Shown here in pieces: positions 8,638-18,205 of a stretch of DNA of 64,000 bases. The notes beneath the pieces were generated by a model. It had not been told where the DNA came from. It saw nothing but the letters and a program-made list of their open reading frames with translations, and ran no database searches. The position numbers and the translations under genes were made by a program. This DNA is from Marinifilum sp. N1E240 (GTDB taxonomy: Bacteria > Bacteroidota > Bacteroidia > Bacteroidales > Marinifilaceae), in the NCBI RefSeq assembly GCF_009295825.1, contig NZ_WHKF01000001.1:1196569-1260568 (forward strand), written 5' to 3'. The first letter of the stretch is position 1. Each line of letters begins with the position of its first letter.

Positions 8638-10041
8638 ATGATTAAAGGACGAGAAAAAACGCTAGCCCGGATTAGTACGCTTTCGCAAGTGGCTTTATCC
8701 GTGGGCTGTTATTGGTTCGTTGCCTGGGCGGTAACAACTTATTTACGACCGGTTCAAATTGCAACTCATGATAGCAATACTATTTATTTGTTGATCATTG
8801 CCATTTGGTATACTCTAATTAAAGAATTCAATCTTGGGAAAATACTAAGGGTTAAAACTTACTCAGAATTGTTTGCTGAATATTTTGCCATGGTATTTAT
8901 CAGTTCGGGATTACTCTATTTAGGGAGTTTATTTTTAACTGATACAGTTCAAGTTTTGATTTTAGGACTATTTGCATGTTTAAATATGTTGGTGCTTTTC
9001 GGATTTAGAATGTTAAGTTATACAATCTTTAAAAAGATTAGAGGAAAAGGATACAACACAAGAAATGTATTGATTGTTGCTGATGATGAATCTTATCTTC
9101 ATTTTATAGATAGAATGCTTTTTATTCGCGATTGGGGATACAATGTATGGGCAATAATGTCAGATGGAAAGCACATAAAAAACAAGTATGAATCCAATGT
9201 AAGAGTTATTCATGAGCATTTTCAACTTACCGAAATTATTGATGCTAATGTTGTTGATGAAGTGATTTATTGCAAAGGTAATTTTGATAATGATGAGGTG
9301 AGAGCTCTGATATATGCTTGTTCCGAAGTCGGAGTTACTTTTCGTGTGTACTCCGAATTATTGAGCGTAGTTAGCATGCGATCGCACTTAACTTATTTCA
9401 AAGAATTGCCATTTCTTACATTTGCGAATACAACCAAAAACTACTTTGCTTTGAAAGTTAAGGAAATACTGGACTTTGTATTTTCTTTTTTCATCGTACT
9501 ACTCATATCACCTGTGATGTTAGCCATTGCCATAGCCATTAAAATAGAGGATGGAGGTTCGATATTCTTTAGACAAAAAAGGGTGGGTCTTAACGGGCGA
9601 TTGTTTGCATGTCTGAAATTTAGGACAATGGTCGAAAATGCAGAAGCATTACGTGTTCGTCTCGAGAATCAGAATGAGCAGGAAGGACCTGTGTTTAAAA
9701 TAAAGAACGACCCAAGAGTAACAAGAGTTGGTCGATTTCTTAGAAAGACATCTTTAGATGAATTGCCACAATTTTTCAATGTTTTAAGAGGTGAGATGTC
9801 AATTGTAGGACCTCGTCCACCAATTCCTTCTGAAGTACAACAATATCAACGTTGGCAACGTCGACGATTAAGTATGAAACCTGGTATTACTTGTATTTGG
9901 CAAGTTTCGGGTCGCAACAACATACCTTTTGATGAGTGGATGAAATTAGACATGATGTACATTGATACCTGGTCGCTAAAGCTTGATTTAATGCTTTTTT
10001 TAAGCACGATAAAAGTTGTGTTAACCGGTGATGGACAATAA
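8638..10041 (+). CDS. Undecaprenyl-phosphate sugar-1-phosphate transferase (WcaJ/WbaP type)
   Basis: Polyisoprenyl-phosphate hexose-1-phosphate transferase that starts repeat-unit synthesis on the membrane lipid. The N-terminal half has several hydrophobic segments (about residues 16-36, 47-62, 82-100, 105-125) and a CoA-binding-like cytosolic domain. A membrane segment near 275-300 precedes the catalytic domain, which has RQKRVG (from 312), KFRTM (F328-M331), KTSLDELPQFFNVLRGEMSIVGPRPP (GPRP from 391) and the PGITCIWQVSGRN motif. The total of 467 residues matches long-form enzymes of this family. It is probably part of the same transcript as the upstream genes; a structured 161-bp gap separates it from the export lipoprotein. 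Confidence 0.92.
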   Translation: MIKGREKTLARISTLSQVALSVGCYWFVAWAVTTYLRPVQIATHDSNTIYLLIIAIWYTLIKEFNLGKILRVKTYSELFAEYFAMVFISSGLLYLGSLFLTDTVQVLILGLFACLNMLVLFGFRMLSYTIFKKIRGKGYNTRNVLIVADDESYLHFIDRMLFIRDWGYNVWAIMSDGKHIKNKYESNVRVIHEHFQLTEIIDANVVDEVIYCKGNFDNDEVRALIYACSEVGVTFRVYSELLSVVSMRSHLTYFKELPFLTFANTTKNYFALKVKEILDFVFSFFIVLLISPVMLAIAIAIKIEDGGSIFFRQKRVGLNGRLFACLKFRTMVENAEALRVRLENQNEQEGPVFKIKNDPRVTRVGRFLRKTSLDELPQFFNVLRGEMSIVGPRPPIPSEVQQYQRWQRRRLSMKPGITCIWQVSGRNNIPFDEWMKLDMMYIDTWSLKLDLMLFLSTIKVVLTGDGQ

Positions 10042-10202
10042 GATATAAATCCAAAGGAGAGAGTTGATAATGGATAAGAACTCCTGTTTGTTTATTCATT
10101 CATTCTCTCCAAACCTGATTGTAAGTTGTAACAATTTACAAGTATGGGTAGGTAGTTCCTATCTCGTAATTTTTAATTCGTAATTCATAAAAAACCAAGA
10201 CC
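10042..10202 (+). other. Structured gap before the export gene
   Basis: A 161-bp gap inside the exopolysaccharide cluster. GGAGAGA at 10056-10062 can pair with TCTCTCC at 10104-10110, and TTGTAA/TTTACAA near 10120-10142 can form a second hairpin. Neither is followed by a T run, so these are not typical terminators. They could belong to an untranslated leader of the export genes or be a processing site. The structures were found by eye only. Confidence 0.3.
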
Positions 10203-10994
10203 ATGAATAAAAAGTATTTACTCCTAATGAGTCTTCTTATAGTAATGAGTCTCATTTCCTGTCGATCGAATAAAGATTTGGTTTACCTGCAAGATGCAGA
10301 AGCTGAAGTATTAACTCCTGAATTTGTAACCAAAGTTCCGGAATATAAAATCAAGACCAACGACAATTTATTTGTCAGTATCAAGTCTATGAATCCTGAA
10401 ATAAACCAATTGTACAATCCTGCACAAAGTACAGGTGGACAACAAGGATCGCAGCAATTGTACAGTCAGTTACCAGATCAATATCTAAATGGATATTTAG
10501 TAGATTCCAATGGGAATATTTCACTTCCTATTATTGGAAATGTTGGAGTAGCAGGATTATCACAAATTGAGGCTCAGGCAAAGGTTCAGGAACATGCTGA
10601 TGAGTATTTGAAAGATGCCAGTGTAAAAGTAAAACTCTTGAATTTTAGAGTAAGTGTTATGGGTGAAGTAACAACGCCTGGTGTTTACTACAATTACAAT
10701 AGTAGTCTATCTATTTTAGAGGCGCTTAGTATGGCAAATGGAATTACCGATCATGCTAAAATAAACAGAGTTTTAGTAATGCGAACGAACGATAAAGAAA
10801 GTAAAACCTATCGCATAGATCTGTCTTCAAAGAATTTTCTTAAGTCGGAAGCCTTCTTTTTGCAACCAAATGATGTTGTTTATGTGGAGCCTCATAAAAT
10901 TAAAAGTACTGATATGAACTCCAATATTTATAGTATTCTTCTATCTACGGTTTCTACAGCAGTATTAATTACAAGTTTGATTATTTCTAACTAA
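10203..10994 (+). CDS. Wza-like polysaccharide export lipoprotein
   Basis: Outer-membrane polysaccharide export protein with Poly_export and SLBB domains. The N-terminus is a lipoprotein signal with LISC at residues 17-20 (Cys20). The export domain begins at about YKIKTNDNLFVSIKS (residue 48) and the conserved GYLVDSNGNISLPIIGNVGVAGLS block follows. An SLBB segment starts at FRVSVMGEVTTPGVYY, and a C-terminal hydrophobic stretch (about residues 243-261) would be the membrane-crossing helix. The length of 263 residues is normal for Bacteroidota members. It sits 11 bp before the tyrosine autokinase, the usual pairing for Wzx/Wzy-type or synthase-dependent export across the outer membrane. Confidence 0.93.
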   Translation: MNKKYLLLMSLLIVMSLISCRSNKDLVYLQDAEAEVLTPEFVTKVPEYKIKTNDNLFVSIKSMNPEINQLYNPAQSTGGQQGSQQLYSQLPDQYLNGYLVDSNGNISLPIIGNVGVAGLSQIEAQAKVQEHADEYLKDASVKVKLLNFRVSVMGEVTTPGVYYNYNSSLSILEALSMANGITDHAKINRVLVMRTNDKESKTYRIDLSSKNFLKSEAFFLQPNDVVYVEPHKIKSTDMNSNIYSILLSTVSTAVLITSLIISN

Positions 10995-11005
10995 GATTGA
11001 ATAAC

Positions 11006-13384
11006 ATGCAATATGTTGATGAGGTAATGGACTATTTCGATAAAAAGGAAGGTCCTGACGTAAAAGATTTCCTCTATCGGATTCTTTCGAAGTGGAAATT
11101 ATTCATGATTTGTGGTGTGCTAGGCATATGTATAGGCTATTTGGTAAGTAAATACTCTACAGCTGTGTATATGATGCGTAGTTCTTTGCTTATTCATGTT
11201 GATCCTGACGATACCAATGCAAAGCAAATGTTCGAGGGGTATCAACTTCGTGAAAAAGCCAATATCCAGAATCATGTGGAAATATTAAAATCTTATACTT
11301 TAAACCGAAAGGCGATGGAAAACCTGGGCTGGAATCAGTCCTGGTATAAAATGACCATATTTTCGGATAAAGGAATGTATAGAAATGAACCGTTTGATAT
11401 TGAAAAACTCGAGGGCACAAATCTATTAGACATTCCTATTTCGATTTCTCAGATAGATAAACATTCATTTAAAATTAAAGTTGATGGAAAAGCCGAATTT
11501 GAAGGCAACGAGATAGATGTGAAATTCGAGAAAGAAATCTATGGTAATCAAACATTTAAAAATAAATACTTTCATTTTACAATAAAGCCTAAACAAACAA
11601 AGGTGGATAAAAATCCAGATTATTATTTTGTGTTCAATGATTTGGATAAGTTAACCTTGAAATACATGGAAAGTATGATCATAAGTGTTGCTGAGAAAAA
11701 AGCAGAATTAATTCATTTGCGAATTGATGATAGCGAACCAGCAAGAGGTGTTGATTATTTGAATGAGTTGAATTGGGTTTATTTGCAGTTCGGATTGATT
11801 GAGAAAAATAAAAAATCGGAGAATACAGTTCGATTTATTGATTCACAATTGGAAGGAATTGTAGATTCTTTGCAACTGGCCGGTCAAAGCTTTACTAATT
11901 TCAGATCTCGAAATCGAATTGTTGATTTGGGGCAGGAAGCTGGTGTTGTGGTAGCCAAAATGGAGGAGATAGAAAGCGAGTTGTCTAAGGCACAAATTTC
12001 CTTTGAGTATTATAAGAATCTTTTGAGAAATTTGGATGATGCAAATCAAATGAAACAGGTGGTTTCTCCATCAGTTGCAGGAATTACCGACCCATCGCTT
12101 GATGCTTTGGTTTCCAAGTTGACTGATTTGTACGGGAAAAGAGAGGTTTTATCATATAGTGTACAAGCAAAAAACCCAAGTTTGGTAATTCTCAATAAAG
12201 AGATCGATTTAATTCGTCAAAGTCTAGATGAGAATTTAAAATCGATGGTGGCTAATTCGCAAATTGAGGTAAAAAGTTTGAGTGATAGAATGCAGAAAGT
12301 GCAAGCACAACTTTCCCGAATGCCAAAGAACGAACAGAAGTTGAATAATATGAAACGCAACTTCGATTTAAATAATGAACTGTATACTTTTCTCTTGAAG
12401 AAGAGAGCTGAAGCAGCAATTGCTAAGGCATCTAATGTTTCCGATTCTCAAATTATTGATCCTGCTCGATTGGCAACTATCATAAAAATTAAACCTAAAC
12501 TTGCCATTAATTTACTTATTGGTATGTTTTTAGGATTGGGCTTTCCTTTTTTACTTATCATTTTAAGAGAATTTTTTAATGATAATATTCAAAGTAAAGA
12601 GGAATTGGTTAAGAAAACTCAGTTGCCAATTTTGGGAACAATTGCGCATAATCGATATGCAAATAATCTTCCAGTTTTTCATCAGCCTCGTTCAGCAATA
12701 TCCGAATCGTTTCGAACTTTACGAACCAATTTGAACTATGTATTGCCCGATCATCCAACCAAAATTATTGGGATACACTCAACAGTTCCAGGAGAAGGCA
12801 AATCATTTGCTTCGGTGAACTTAGCAAGTATAGTTGCAATGAATAACAAAAAAGTTCTCCTGATTGGCGCCGATATGCGCAAGCCAAAAATTGAGGGAAT
12901 GTTCGATTTAGAGAATAAAGTTGGATTAAGTACATATCTGATTCGTTACAACAAATGGCAGGAGGTTGTTCAGAATACGCACATCAAAAATTTGTACTGT
13001 GTTACTTCTGGTCCGGTTCCACCAAATCCTGCAGAATTATTAGAGAACGGTCGTTTGGAAATGTTTTTGAATGCGATTAAAGGTAAATTCGACTATGTAT
13101 TTATTGATAATGCTCCGGTTTCGGTTGTAACAGATGGTTTTATTACTGGAAAATTAGCTGATGCAAATCTGTTTGTTCTGCGTCAGGGATTTAGCCATAA
13201 GGAACAAATTAATTTTGTGAATCAAATTTCCGAAAGAGGAACATTGGAGAATGTATCCTTGGTTTTAAACGATGTTACGGCAAATGGAATATATGGTACG
13301 AATAATAATGGTGAAGGCTATTATTTCGAAGAACCTTCGCCTGGAATTGTCCGGCGTTTATGGGAAAAAGTAAGTAATAATTAA
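11006..13384 (+). CDS. Wzc-like polysaccharide copolymerase/tyrosine autokinase
   Basis: Inner-membrane protein that controls polymer length and export through tyrosine phosphorylation. Order of parts: a short cytosolic N-terminus, TM1 (about residues 30-50), a large periplasmic Wzz domain with coiled-coil segments (about 280-450), TM2 (LAINLLIGMFLGLGFPFLLIIL, near 500-520) and a cytosolic BY-kinase domain. The kinase has Walker A PGEGKS (from P595), Walker A' KVLLIGADMRKP and Walker B YVFIDNAP. The tail contains spaced tyrosines (GIYG, GYYFEE), a likely autophosphorylation cluster. I use ATG 11006; an in-frame TTG at 10997 is possible but less likely. The product is 792 residues. A terminator follows 10 bp downstream. 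Confidence 0.92.
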   Translation: MQYVDEVMDYFDKKEGPDVKDFLYRILSKWKLFMICGVLGICIGYLVSKYSTAVYMMRSSLLIHVDPDDTNAKQMFEGYQLREKANIQNHVEILKSYTLNRKAMENLGWNQSWYKMTIFSDKGMYRNEPFDIEKLEGTNLLDIPISISQIDKHSFKIKVDGKAEFEGNEIDVKFEKEIYGNQTFKNKYFHFTIKPKQTKVDKNPDYYFVFNDLDKLTLKYMESMIISVAEKKAELIHLRIDDSEPARGVDYLNELNWVYLQFGLIEKNKKSENTVRFIDSQLEGIVDSLQLAGQSFTNFRSRNRIVDLGQEAGVVVAKMEEIESELSKAQISFEYYKNLLRNLDDANQMKQVVSPSVAGITDPSLDALVSKLTDLYGKREVLSYSVQAKNPSLVILNKEIDLIRQSLDENLKSMVANSQIEVKSLSDRMQKVQAQLSRMPKNEQKLNNMKRNFDLNNELYTFLLKKRAEAAIAKASNVSDSQIIDPARLATIIKIKPKLAINLLIGMFLGLGFPFLLIILREFFNDNIQSKEELVKKTQLPILGTIAHNRYANNLPVFHQPRSAISESFRTLRTNLNYVLPDHPTKIIGIHSTVPGEGKSFASVNLASIVAMNNKKVLLIGADMRKPKIEGMFDLENKVGLSTYLIRYNKWQEVVQNTHIKNLYCVTSGPVPPNPAELLENGRLEMFLNAIKGKFDYVFIDNAPVSVVTDGFITGKLADANLFVLRQGFSHKEQINFVNQISERGTLENVSLVLNDVTANGIYGTNNNGEGYYFEEPSPGIVRRLWEKVSNN

Positions 13385-13394
13385 TCAAGATATA

Positions 13395-13425
13395 AAGGTT
13401 CGATGAAAATCGAGCCTTTTTTTAT
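13395..13425 (+). terminator. Rho-independent terminator of the exopolysaccharide cluster
   Basis: A 10-bp stem with one G-T pair (AAGGTTCGAT / ATCGAGCCTT), a GAAA loop and seven T residues, located 10 bp after the tyrosine kinase stop. It marks the likely end of the exopolysaccharide transcript. Confidence 0.85.
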
Positions 13426-13495
13426 TCCTATAGATTGAGATAGATTGAAATATTTGCATAATTTTAGAAGAGTATTGTTCCCAAAACTTTCGTTT

Positions 13496-13909
13496 ATGAT
13501 TATTGCAGTTGATTTTGATGGTACTATTGTAGAACATAAATATCCACAAATTGGTAATGAAATACCATTTGCAATTGAGAGTTTACTTGCCTTGCAAAAA
13601 GAAGGTCATCAGCTTATTTTATGGACTTACCGTACAGGAGAATTATTGCAGGAAGCCGTGAATTATTGTAATAATAATGGTCTTGTATTCTACGCAATCA
13701 ATCGTAATTATCCCGAAGAGGAATTTGAAGAAGAAACTGTAAGTCGAAAAATCTATGCGGACTTATATATCGATGACAGAAATATTGGAGGATTACCTGA
13801 TTGGGGACATATTTACAATTTAATTTCTAACTATGAAATTGAACAAGAGAAAGAAACAAAGCCCAAAAATCCGCTAATACGTTTTCTAGATCAGATTTTT
13901 GGGGATTAA
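13496..13909 (+). CDS. HAD-like hydrolase, BT0820 type
   Basis: Small haloacid-dehalogenase-fold protein with the nucleophile motif DFDGT at residues 6-10. LILWTYRTG follows as motif 2 (Thr) and the DLYIDDRN acidic pair as motif 4. There is no obvious cap domain, so a small phosphatase acting on a macromolecular or phosphosugar substrate is possible. An upstream TTG (13445) would add 17 residues, but the fold begins directly at MIIAVDFDG, so ATG 13496 is preferred (137 residues). It ends only 3 bp from the convergent stop of the helicase on the opposite strand. The cellular role is unknown. Confidence 0.78.
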   Translation: MIIAVDFDGTIVEHKYPQIGNEIPFAIESLLALQKEGHQLILWTYRTGELLQEAVNYCNNNGLVFYAINRNYPEEEFEEETVSRKIYADLYIDDRNIGGLPDWGHIYNLISNYEIEQEKETKPKNPLIRFLDQIFGD

Positions 13910-13912
13910 TTC

Positions 13913-15226
13913 CTAAAAGGACAATTCAATTTTGACTTTCTTTTTCTTTACTTTTTCGTGCTTTAATTTGCCAATGAGTTTGCGTCCTAAGCCTCTTTTT
14001 ACAGCAACATAAGAGGTGTGATCGAGTACATCTATTTTACCCAATTCATCTTTCTTCAATTTGCCCATTTTAAAGAAAAAGCCAACCAAATCCACCTTAT
14101 TTACCTTCTCTTTTTTACCAACACCTACATATAAAGTTTCCCACTCTGGCGATTTTGGTGGATTACTATCTTCTGTTAAGGTTAGAGTTTCCATATCAGT
14201 CGGTATAAACTCTGGTATTCTCTCATCTTCTTTAAGAACAATAAATGAATTGCCATCAGCATGCATACGTGCTGTTCTTCCATTACGATGAACAAAAGCC
14301 TCTTCAACTCTCGGCAATTGATAGTGAATTACATTTTTGATTTCAGGAATGTCGAGACCGCGTGAGGCAAGATCGGTTGTAATCAGTAAATGATTACTAC
14401 CATTTCTAAATTTTATAAGAGCTCTTTCTCTGTCTGATTGTTCCAATCCGCCGTGAAAAATATCACAGCTGATTCCTTCATCCAATAGCAATTCTGCAAT
14501 TCGCTCAACTGCATCACGATGATTGCAAAATACCAAACTAGGCTGATCTCCAACTTTACAGATTAGTTGAAAAAGAGCATTTAATTTGTCCTTATCATTG
14601 GCAATTACCTTCATTTGAGTTAAAGCAATTTGTTTTTCCTCTGGTAGAAAATTAATTTCCTGATGAGATATGATTTGAGCAAATTCAGGAATTTCAATTC
14701 CTTGTGTTGCCGATGTTAAAACCTTTCTTAGGCGATTCGGTAATGCTTGAATAACTTCTGACATTTCTTTCTGAAATCCCAATTCCAAAGCCTTGTCAAA
14801 TTCATCTAAAATTAACAGTTTAATTTTTGAGCAATCTATATTTTCGCGGCGGATATGATCGGCAATTCTACCTGGAGTTCCGATTAAAACAGTCGGTGGC
14901 GTTTTTAAATTGTTTTGTTCTATTCGCATTGAATGTCCGCCGTAGCAACAGTTTACTTTCATGCCTGTTCCCATCGATTTAAAAACAGATTCTATTTGAA
15001 GAGATAATTCTCTGGCAGGAGTTAGTATCAAAGCTTGAACACCAGATTCATTAGGTTTTAAGTCTTGCAGCATTGGCAACAAAAAAGCCAGCGTTTTACC
15101 AGAACCAGTAGGAGATAAAAGGACTAAATCCTTATTTGTCTTCCAGGATTTGGAAAAGGCATTTTGCATTTCGTTTAATTCCTGGATACCCAGTTTTTTC
15201 AGTATTTCTTCATTTTTAAATCGCAT
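13913..15226 (-). CDS. DEAD-box RNA helicase with DbpA-like C-terminus
   Basis: ATP-dependent RNA helicase, likely a ribosome-assembly factor. Motifs in order: PTGSGKT (residues 39-45, motif I), TPAREL (Ia), GG, TPGR (Ib), DEFD (141-144, a variant of DEAD), SAT (III), STDLASRGLDIPE-type block (V) and HRNGRTAR (VI). The last 75 or so residues (from WETLYVGVGKK to the Lys-rich end) resemble the DbpA RNA-binding domain, which recognises hairpin 92 of 23S rRNA. ATG 15226 (MRFKNEE) is preferred over the ATG at 15259, which would add 11 residues not typical of the family. It is 437 residues long and the only complete gene on the minus strand in this window. Confidence 0.88.
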   Translation of the reverse strand: MRFKNEEILKKLGIQELNEMQNAFSKSWKTNKDLVLLSPTGSGKTLAFLLPMLQDLKPNESGVQALILTPARELSLQIESVFKSMGTGMKVNCCYGGHSMRIEQNNLKTPPTVLIGTPGRIADHIRRENIDCSKIKLLILDEFDKALELGFQKEMSEVIQALPNRLRKVLTSATQGIEIPEFAQIISHQEINFLPEEKQIALTQMKVIANDKDKLNALFQLICKVGDQPSLVFCNHRDAVERIAELLLDEGISCDIFHGGLEQSDRERALIKFRNGSNHLLITTDLASRGLDIPEIKNVIHYQLPRVEEAFVHRNGRTARMHADGNSFIVLKEDERIPEFIPTDMETLTLTEDSNPPKSPEWETLYVGVGKKEKVNKVDLVGFFFKMGKLKKDELGKIDVLDHTSYVAVKRGLGRKLIGKLKHEKVKKKKVKIELSF

Positions 15227-15396
15227 GGCGCAAAGGTAATAACAATTATCAGTTACCAATTATCTGTTTGTCATTCTAACTTTAATTAATAATTCAAATA
15301 ATATTTTTATAAGATGTAAGTAAAAAGAAATGATTTTTATTCAAGATCTAAAAGTATTAGGTTTGTGATGATAACAGATCATATTCCTATTTTTCA

Positions 15397-16842
15397 ATGA
15401 CAAAAAACTCGAAATTACTGTCCTCTTATTTAAAACAAAAGCAGCTTAATGCAATAAAGGAGCTAATGCCTCAAATGTTTGATGGAGATCTGCTCAATCT
15501 TAATAAATTGAAAAATTACCTGGATTCATCCATGTATATCAATCAAGGCAATTATGGTTTAAATTGGTTTGATAAACAACAAGCAATTGAGCTGGCTAAA
15601 GAAGAATGTCTGGGAAAACTGCTTTTAGATAAAGAAAAATCGCGAGCGCCTGAAAGTGGTAATTTACTGATTGAGGGTGATAATTTGTCTGTCTTAAAAT
15701 TGCTAAAAAAGGATTACGAAGGAAAAATTAAAGTGGTCTATTTCGATCCTCCATACAATACCGGAAAGCAATTTGCTTTTAATGATAATTTTCAGTTTAC
15801 ATCTAATCAATATCTGGAATATCTAAACGAAATAAATCCGGGTAGAGTTGATCGATTTATGCAACACAATATTGAGAGTGGCGAAAACCATACACAATGG
15901 TTGAATATGATGTTGCCACGTCTTATTCTGTCGTATGATCTTTTAAGTGAGGATGGACTCGTATATTTGTCGATAGATGAATCGGAGAAGCACAATTTGC
16001 AAATAATGTGTAACGAAGTATTTGGAGAAAGTAACTTTATTGGTTCATTTATTTGGGAGAACCGAAGTGTAGCCAATGATTCTCAGAATCTGTTTTCTAC
16101 TATTCATGAGTACATTCTGATGTATGCGAAGAATAAGGAACTTGTTCAATTTAAGGGAGAGGAAAAGGATTTATCTACTTATACCAATCCTGATAATGAT
16201 CCCAATGGAGATTGGACTGCTGATAATCCAACCGCTGCGAGTGGCAATGACAATTCAAGATTTTCAATTCAAAATCCGCTAACAGGCGAAGAATATATAC
16301 CGCCATCAGGAAGATACTGGGCATTTTCGAAGAATCGTGTTAAAGAATGGATAGCTTCTGGGAAAATGGTTTTTCCAAAAGAATTGGGTAAACGATTTTT
16401 ATTAAAGAAATATAAGAGTGAATTGAGAACATTGAAAAAACCGATTTCATCTGTTATTACTGATATTCCAACATCGAAAGGAACTAAAGAGTTGAAAAAT
16501 TTATATCCTGAAGGTTTGCCTTTTAAACATCCAAAACCAACCGATTTGTTGATGAGACTATTTGAGCAAATAAGTGACGATGGCGATATAATTTTGGATC
16601 CTTTTGCTGGATCAGCCTCCACGGCTCATGCAGTTTTTAAGCTTAATCATAAAGAAAATTGTAACAGAAAATTTATCTGTATTCAAAATGATGAAGCTCT
16701 TGCTTTAAATGCAGAAACAATTTCATTAGGATTTACCAATTTAAGTGAAGTTGCACAAGATAGAATAGAAAGAGCAGGAAAATTGTTTTCTTCAGAAAAT
16801 GTCGGGTTTAATTATTTGAAATTGACATTTGAACAGGAATAA
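15397..16842 (+). CDS. Orphan type III Mod-like adenine-N6 DNA methyltransferase
   Basis: Beta-class amino-methyltransferase that uses S-adenosylmethionine to methylate adenine in a specific sequence. The catalytic DPPY motif (residues 117-120, followed by NTGKQF) precedes the SAM-binding DPFAGS motif (401-406), the motif order of type III Mod subunits. The region between them (about 180-390) would be the target-recognition domain, including YIPPSGRYWAFSK. No res gene for a type III endonuclease is present on either side: upstream is the divergent helicase and downstream is threonine dehydrogenase. At 481 residues it is somewhat short for Mod. It is probably a solitary regulatory or protective methylase. 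Confidence 0.85.
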   Translation: MTKNSKLLSSYLKQKQLNAIKELMPQMFDGDLLNLNKLKNYLDSSMYINQGNYGLNWFDKQQAIELAKEECLGKLLLDKEKSRAPESGNLLIEGDNLSVLKLLKKDYEGKIKVVYFDPPYNTGKQFAFNDNFQFTSNQYLEYLNEINPGRVDRFMQHNIESGENHTQWLNMMLPRLILSYDLLSEDGLVYLSIDESEKHNLQIMCNEVFGESNFIGSFIWENRSVANDSQNLFSTIHEYILMYAKNKELVQFKGEEKDLSTYTNPDNDPNGDWTADNPTAASGNDNSRFSIQNPLTGEEYIPPSGRYWAFSKNRVKEWIASGKMVFPKELGKRFLLKKYKSELRTLKKPISSVITDIPTSKGTKELKNLYPEGLPFKHPKPTDLLMRLFEQISDDGDIILDPFAGSASTAHAVFKLNHKENCNRKFICIQNDEALALNAETISLGFTNLSEVAQDRIERAGKLFSSENVGFNYLKLTFEQE

Positions 16843-16938
16843 TTACTTCAGTAGCATTATTATTGCCATTTATTGTATTGTTTGGGAGTGTTGAATTACT
16901 ATCATTCAGTTTTATTTACTTAATAGAGTCTCAAGTTG

Positions 16939-16968
16939 TTGAATTTATACTCAAGTTTTTTTACTTTG
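16939..16968 (+). promoter_or_regulatory. Candidate Bacteroidota-type promoter for tdh
   Basis: TTG at 16939-16941, a 19-base spacer and TTACTTTG at 16961-16968, which matches the Bacteroidota -7 consensus TAnnTTTG at seven of eight positions. The spacing agrees with the -33/-7 architecture, and the box lies 70 bases before the tdh start codon. This is a visual match only. Confidence 0.4.
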
Positions 16969-17037
16969 CGTAAGACTTACAATAAGTCTGTAGATTGAAT
17001 TGAAATACTTAAACAAACTATAATACACTAGGAAACA

Positions 17038-18069
17038 ATGGCAAAAATGAAAGCTCTAGTAAAATCTAAAGCCGAAAAGGGCATTTGGATGGAAGAGGTT
17101 GATATTCCTGAAATTGGAGTAAACGACGTTCTTGTAAAAATTAGAAAAACTGCTATTTGCGGTACCGACTTACATATTTACAAATGGGATGAATGGTCAC
17201 AAAATATCATTAAACCAGGAATGATTATCGGTCACGAATATGTGGGTGCAGTTGCTCAAGTTGGAGCAGGTGTAACTGGATTCGAAATAGGAGATCGTGT
17301 TACTGGTGAAGGTCATATAGCATGTGGTCACTGTCGTAATTGTCGCCGAGGACGTAAACACGTTTGCGAAAATACAGTTGGAATTGGTGTAAATATTGAT
17401 GGTATTTTTGCTGAATATGCTGCAATTCCTGCTTCGAACCTAATGAAGATGAGTGATAAGATTGATGACGAATTGTTGGCAATCATGGATCCGTTTGGAA
17501 ATGCGACTCACACAGCACTTTCTTTTCCTTTAATTGGAGAGGATGTTTTGGTAACAGGAGCCGGATTAATTGGTAGTATGTGCGTTGCCATTGCAAAATT
17601 TGCTGGTGCTCGTTATGTTGTAGCTACCGAAACAAATCCTTATCGCATTGAATTGGCTAAGAAAATGGGTGCTGATCGTGTAATCAATCCAATGAAAGAG
17701 AGTTTGGATGATGCTATCAAAGAATTGGGAATGATTGGTTTTGATATCGGATTGGAATGTTCAGGAGCTCCTGCTGCTTTTAACGATATGGTTGGTCACA
17801 TGTACAATTCTGGTAAAATCTCATTATTAGGAATTCTTCCTTCACAAACAACTGTAAATTGGAATGATATCATTTTTAAAAGCCTTCAGCTAAAGGGTAT
17901 CTACGGTCGTGAGATGTACGAAACCTGGTATCAGATGGAGCAAATGTTAATGAGTGGATTGGATCTTTCTCATATGATTTCACATCGCTTTAAAGCAGAT
18001 GATTTCCAAAAAGGTTTTGATATCATGGAAGAAGGAAATTGCGGAAAAGTAATTTTAGATTGGGAATAA
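17038..18069 (+). CDS. tdh: L-threonine 3-dehydrogenase
   Basis: Zinc-dependent medium-chain dehydrogenase oxidising L-threonine to 2-amino-3-oxobutyrate with NAD, the first step of threonine breakdown to glycine and acetyl-CoA. Catalytic zinc ligands are visible as C41 (AICGTDLH) and H66-E67 (GHEYVG); structural zinc is bound by C96, C99, C102 and C110. The family-typical YKWDEWSQ follows the first cysteine, and [18 protein letters not shown] forms the Rossmann loop. The length of 343 residues equals the usual Tdh size. No kbl partner (2-amino-3-ketobutyrate CoA ligase) is adjacent, so the second step must be encoded elsewhere. A strong terminator follows, so it is probably monocistronic. 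Confidence 0.93.
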   Translation: MAKMKALVKSKAEKGIWMEEVDIPEIGVNDVLVKIRKTAICGTDLHIYKWDEWSQNIIKPGMIIGHEYVGAVAQVGAGVTGFEIGDRVTGEGHIACGHCRNCRRGRKHVCENTVGIGVNIDGIFAEYAAIPASNLMKMSDKIDDELLAIMDPFGNATHTALSFPLIGEDVLVTGAGLIGSMCVAIAKFAGARYVVATETNPYRIELAKKMGADRVINPMKESLDDAIKELGMIGFDIGLECSGAPAAFNDMVGHMYNSGKISLLGILPSQTTVNWNDIIFKSLQLKGIYGREMYETWYQMEQMLMSGLDLSHMISHRFKADDFQKGFDIMEEGNCGKVILDWE

Positions 18070-18093
18070 AATTATTTTTTTTAAAAATATGTT

Positions 18094-18123
18094 AAGCTCT
18101 GAGTGGAAACTCAGAGCTTTTTT
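18094..18123 (+). terminator. Rho-independent terminator after tdh
   Basis: A perfect 11-bp stem (AAGCTCTGAGT / ACTCAGAGCTT) with a GGAA tetraloop running into six T residues, 24 bp after the tdh stop codon. Confidence 0.9.
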
Positions 18124-18205
18124 GTGCTTACAAGGATAAGTTAATGTTAAAAAATGGTTTGCAGAAAACAAAAATAATTGCATTCTTTGATCACCCAACT
18201 ATACC

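Noticed and set aside
10070..10186. Short plus-strand reading frame of 38 codons starting ATGGATAAG in the gap before the export gene
   Set aside because: It has no homology signal that I recognise, its composition is unlike its neighbours, and it overlaps the structured elements. A leader peptide cannot be excluded but is not supported.
13445..13495. Upstream TTG extension of the HAD-like protein
   Set aside because: The added 17 residues (MKYLHNFRRV and onward) precede the first beta strand of the fold and do not fit the family, whereas ATG 13496 starts exactly at it.
16843..18069. Threonine dehydrogenase as part of a restriction-modification or defence island with the methyltransferase
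   Set aside because: tdh has its own promoter-like sequence and terminator and is a metabolic gene; no nuclease or other defence gene is nearby.
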